Source: an uncultured Pseudomonadota bacterium (GTDB lineage: Bacteria > Bdellovibrionota_B > Oligoflexia > Oligoflexales > CAIYRB01). Taken from it: DNA of 34,601 nucleotides. Numbering within the stretch: position 1 is the stretch's first letter; each line of letters opens with the position of its first letter. The stretch is taken from assembly GCA_903928445.1 (NCBI GenBank), contig CAIYRB010000091.1:1-34601 (forward strand), in the 5' to 3' direction. The position numbers and the translations under genes are program-made. Under the pieces are notes generated by a model that was not told where the DNA came from, ran no database searches, and saw only the letters and a list, made by a program, of their open reading frames with translations. Of this stretch, positions 32,144 through 34,601 are shown in pieces.

Positions 32144-32184
32144 CGCCTTGAAAGCTCAATAATCTTCTACGGTTCAGAAAAATA

Positions 32185-32223
32185 GCTCAAGTTTCGTGCA
32201 GTTCTACCGATAGAACCTTGAGC
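32185..32223 (+). other. Structured mRNA leader hairpin
   Basis: GCTCAAG (32185-32191) pairs with CTTGAGC (32217-32223). Inside, GTTCTA (32201-32206) pairs with TAGAAC (32211-32216) over CCGA. The 3' side is continuous while the 5' side carries a 9-base bulge (tttcgtgca), giving 13 perfect pairs. It ends about 12 bases before the binding site of the 32248 gene. No T-run follows, so it may control translation or stability. Confidence 0.6.
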
Positions 32224-32247
32224 CCTTGCCGCAGAAAGGGGAGTTTT

Positions 32248-32604
32248 ATGCAGTTTGGCAAAATCTTCATCCTGATCGCAGGACTCACCTGTTCTGGGCT
32301 GAGCGCCAGCGCCCAGGCGGATGACGCGAAGAAGGCTAAGGGCAGCAGCAAAGGTAGCACCAGCGGTGCGCCAAAAGGCATGAAAGCCCGCCACCTCAAC
32401 GGCGAAGCGACGCTTAAATCCAAGGATCAAAGCAAGGTTGACTTCGAGGCCGCGGACATCGGCGGTGAACGCAAAGCCCCGCTTGGCACCCTCATCAACC
32501 AAAATAAAGCTGATAAAAACTTCGACTTCGTCAAGATCCGGCTGCGCTGGCACCCAGAGATGGTGCAATCGGCCTCAGCCCTGGACAATGGCGCCAGTAA
32601 ATAA
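32248..32604 (+). CDS. Small secreted basic protein, function unknown
   Basis: 118 residues. The ATG at 32248 has a strong binding site (aaaggggag, 4 bases away). A signal peptide (about 1-24, ending SASAQA) releases a mature protein of about 94 residues that opens with a Lys/Ser/Gly-rich low-complexity stretch. A more ordered part follows (ARHLNGEATLKSKDQSKVDF...FDFVKIRLRWHPEMVQSAS). I recognise no family. It has its own promoter and a structured leader. The basic, disordered N-terminal part could bind anionic envelope polymers, but that is a guess. Confidence 0.75.
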   Translation: MQFGKIFILIAGLTCSGLSASAQADDAKKAKGSSKGSTSGAPKGMKARHLNGEATLKSKDQSKVDFEAADIGGERKAPLGTLINQNKADKNFDFVKIRLRWHPEMVQSASALDNGASK

Positions 32605-32752
32605 GCCGGCCCATGCGCGCCTGGCTGAGCACGAGATTGAAGTCGGCTTCAAGCGGCGCCAAGGGACCTTTTACGAGCCTTTTCTTAGCGCCTTACGCCA
32701 TCAGCAGCGGTTCTTTGAGTCCCTGGCCAGCTCCGGCGTAGCACAGCTCTAG
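32588..32752 (+). CDS. Possible small protein of 54 residues
   Basis: An ATG at 32588, inside the end of the preceding gene, opens a frame of 54 codons (MAPVNKPAHARLAEHEIEV...) to the TAG at 32750-32752. The product is basic and amphipathic (FKRRQGTFYEPFLSALRHQQRFFESLA). A weak tgga lies 2 to 6 bases upstream; the 17-base overlap would allow coupled translation. There are no homologues I can recall. The following bases to 32882 hold only a short hairpin, CCCAG/CTGGG at 32845-32859, in the leader of the next gene. Confidence 0.3.
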   Translation: MAPVNKPAHARLAEHEIEVGFKRRQGTFYEPFLSALRHQQRFFESLASSGVAQL

Positions 32753-32882
32753 ACCTCGCGTTTGAGAAAACCTTCGAGCCAGGCGGTGCAATGTGATAAC
32801 GCCTAGGGCCTTGTCCATGTCATCTCGGCTCAGCACGCGGTGACCCCAGCTTGTCTGGGTTGCCTTCGGAGCTCATAGATCA

Positions 32883-34523
32883 ATGATTCATCTGACTAAT
32901 TTGACCAAACGCCAAGGTCAGCGCGTCCTCTATGAAAACGCCTCCTTTCTCGTCCGTCCGGGCGACCGCATCGGTTTGGTCGGACCAAATGGCGCCGGTA
33001 AAACGACGATTTTTCGCCTCATCGTCGGGGAAGACCAGGCCGACGGCGGCAGCGTCGTCATCCAGCCCAATACGGTGATTGGCTATTTTGCTCAGGATGT
33101 CGGTGAAATGCGCGGCCGCTCGGCCCTAGCTGAGGTCGTCGCTGGCGCCGGTCGCGTGGCGGACCTCGGCATCGTCATCCAGGAAGCCGAAGCATTGCTG
33201 GCCAGTGGCGATGCCGAAAAGCTCGCACCCGCAGCTTTTGAGGCCCTGATGGAACGCTACGGCGACGCCCAGATGGAATACCAGCAGCGCGGCGGCTACG
33301 ACCTCGAGTCCCGCGCCAAATCGGTGCTCACAGGCCTCGGGATTGGCCCTGCAGACTACGACCGACCGGTTGAGCAGTTTAGCGGCGGTTGGAAGATGCG
33401 TATCGCCCTAGCGAGGATCTTGACGCTGCAGCCAGATGTTTTGCTCATGGACGAACCAACCAACCATCTGGATATAGAGTCCATCATCTGGCTTGAGGAA
33501 TGGTTGCAGGCGTACAAAGGCGCCATCGTCATGACCAGCCATGACCGCGAATTTATGAACCGCCTGGTCGGCCGCATCGTCGAGATCGCTAACAAGCAGG
33601 TGACTGTCTACAGCGGCAACTATGAGTTCTACCTACGCGAGCGGGTGCAGCGGCGCGAGCAGGTGATCGCGGCGCACAAGCGGCAGCAAGACATGCTCGC
33701 CAAGGAGGAGGACTTCATCGCCAAGTTCGCCGCCCGGGCCTCGCACGCTGCCCAGGTCCAGTCACGGGTGAAGAAACTCGACAAGATCGACCGACTGGAG
33801 GCTCCGCCCGAGGTTAAGACCATCAACTTTGAATTTGCCCAACCGCCGCGCAGCGGTAACGATGTCGTTCGCATGAGCGACCTGAGCAAGACCTGGACGC
33901 GCGAAGACGGCAGCCAAAAGCTGGTGTTTCGCGGCGTTTCCGGGGTGGTCCAAAGGCTGCATAAGATCGCCCTCACCGGTGTCAACGGCGCCGGCAAGTC
34001 GACGCTGCTAAAGACGATCGTCGGCGAAACCGACGCCACCGGAGGCGCCGTGACGATCGGCGCCAGTGTCCGCACCGGCTACTTCAGCCAACACGCCTTA
34101 GACACCCTGGATCCGAAAAAGACCATCTTCGAGGAAGTCTCAAGCCGTCTACCCGACGGCACCGTCGGCTACATCAGAAACCTCCTCGGTGCCTTTTTAT
34201 TCAGTGGCGACGACGTCGACAAAAAGATCGGCGTGCTGTCGGGCGGGGAGCGCAGCCGCGTGCTGCTGGCCATGATCTTGGCCAGCCCGCTCAACTTTCT
34301 AGTGCTCGATGAACCGACCAACCACTTGGACATCGAGTCGCGCGAAATCCTCATGAAGGCCGTCCAGTCCTTCGAAGGCACGGTGCTGGTCGTCAGCCAT
34401 GATCGCCACTTTCTGCGGCAGATCACCAACCGCGTCTTCGAAATTCGCGATGGCGAGCTGCGCACTTACGAGGGCAATTACGACGAGTACTTGGAGTCAA
34501 AGGCACACGAGACGGGTGCATAG
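32883..34523 (+). CDS. ABC-F family ATPase (YbiT-like translation factor)
   Basis: 546 residues with two ABC domains in one chain and no membrane segments, the ABC-F layout. Domain 1: Walker A GPNGAGKTT (34-42), signature FSGGWKMR, Walker B LLMDEPTNHLD. The linker of about 80 residues between domains (RREQVIAAHKRQQDMLAKEEDFIAKFAAR...) is the helical P-site tRNA interaction motif. Domain 2: Walker A GVNGAGKST (about 368-376), signature LSGGERSR, Walker B FLVLDEPTNHLD. ABC-F proteins bind the ribosomal E site and relieve stalled translation; some give resistance to ribosome-targeting antibiotics. Length and linker resemble YbiT more than EttA or Uup. The start is ATG at 32883; the TAG stop directly abuts the terminal repeat at 34524. 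Confidence 0.93.
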   Translation: MIHLTNLTKRQGQRVLYENASFLVRPGDRIGLVGPNGAGKTTIFRLIVGEDQADGGSVVIQPNTVIGYFAQDVGEMRGRSALAEVVAGAGRVADLGIVIQEAEALLASGDAEKLAPAAFEALMERYGDAQMEYQQRGGYDLESRAKSVLTGLGIGPADYDRPVEQFSGGWKMRIALARILTLQPDVLLMDEPTNHLDIESIIWLEEWLQAYKGAIVMTSHDREFMNRLVGRIVEIANKQVTVYSGNYEFYLRERVQRREQVIAAHKRQQDMLAKEEDFIAKFAARASHAAQVQSRVKKLDKIDRLEAPPEVKTINFEFAQPPRSGNDVVRMSDLSKTWTREDGSQKLVFRGVSGVVQRLHKIALTGVNGAGKSTLLKTIVGETDATGGAVTIGASVRTGYFSQHALDTLDPKKTIFEEVSSRLPDGTVGYIRNLLGAFLFSGDDVDKKIGVLSGGERSRVLLAMILASPLNFLVLDEPTNHLDIESREILMKAVQSFEGTVLVVSHDRHFLRQITNRVFEIRDGELRTYEGNYDEYLESKAHETGA

Positions 34524-34601
34524 AGGCTGTCCGAAAATTCCGTGTCTCCCTGCTTCCGCGCCTCCGCGGTCAAACCCAAACGCCCAATTTAACCACAGAG
34601 A
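34524..34601. repeat. Left half of the dispersed palindromic repeat, at the window edge
   Basis: Starts at the base after the ABC-F stop codon. Positions 34524-34560 are the reverse complement of 34-70 (36 of 37). Positions 34569-34601 equal 1-33. Joining the ends would give one element with arms of 37 bases around a loop of about 41 bases, in which cctccgcggt and accacagag further resemble each other. Read alone, it could also serve as a terminator-like hairpin for the ABC-F gene. Confidence 0.85.

Noticed and set aside
1..34601. Window as a complete circular plasmid
   Set aside because: No replication, partition or mobilisation gene is present, and the end overlap lies in a dispersed repeat.

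Overview
The window reads as a chromosomal stretch of a GC-rich, diderm (LPS-bearing) bacterium. The gene order lolC-lolD-bamA-skp-fabZ-lpxA-lpxB-msbA-lpxK, frequent TTG starts and several secreted or lipoprotein families I cannot name fit a deltaproteobacteria-like lineage, most plausibly Bdellovibrionota/Oligoflexia. That placement is an inference from gene content; no rRNA or other phylogenetic marker was compared. No tRNA, rRNA, CRISPR array, intact insertion sequence or phage gene was recognised.

Layout. Positions 1-70 and 34524-34601 are two halves of one dispersed palindromic repeat. The two ends also share an exact 33-base overlap, which is more likely an assembly-graph effect than a true circle. 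Positions 140-4302 (+) carry an NfeD/stomatin membrane-quality pair and the disaggregase ClpB. Positions 4331-6101 (-) carry 5-formyl-THF cyclo-ligase and a single-pass membrane protein with beta-sandwich domains. Positions 6356-17062 (-) are a nine-gene envelope operon: LolC and LolD move lipoproteins, BamA and Skp fold outer-membrane proteins, FabZ and LpxA/LpxB/LpxK make lipid A, and an MsbA-type flippase exports it. lpxD is missing from its usual place between skp and fabZ. Positions 17263-19931 (+) are two paralogous lipoproteins behind a perfect palindrome, ending in a strong terminator.

Positions 19973-20484 hold no confident gene but unusual structure: a 61-base imperfect palindrome, a protein-like frame broken by one TGA, and two interleaved inverted repeats with constant 5-base spacers. 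Then come an IscS/NifS-type cysteine desulfurase (-) and a surface-glycan group (+): a MOP-type flippase, a GT2 polyprenyl-phosphate glycosyltransferase and a GT-C-like membrane glycosyltransferase.

Positions 25759-29385 are the most interesting part. A membrane receptor fuses a 7TMR-DISM sensor, a class III nucleotide cyclase and a PilZ-like domain, behind a sigma28/FliA-like promoter. It converges on a 413-residue protein that keeps scattered RelA/SpoT synthetase motifs around a large insertion. Together they look like a nucleotide second-messenger locus. The rest holds a TlpA-like thioredoxin, two translationally coupled exported proteins (one a TolB-like beta-propeller), a small secreted basic protein behind a structured leader, and an ABC-F translation factor.
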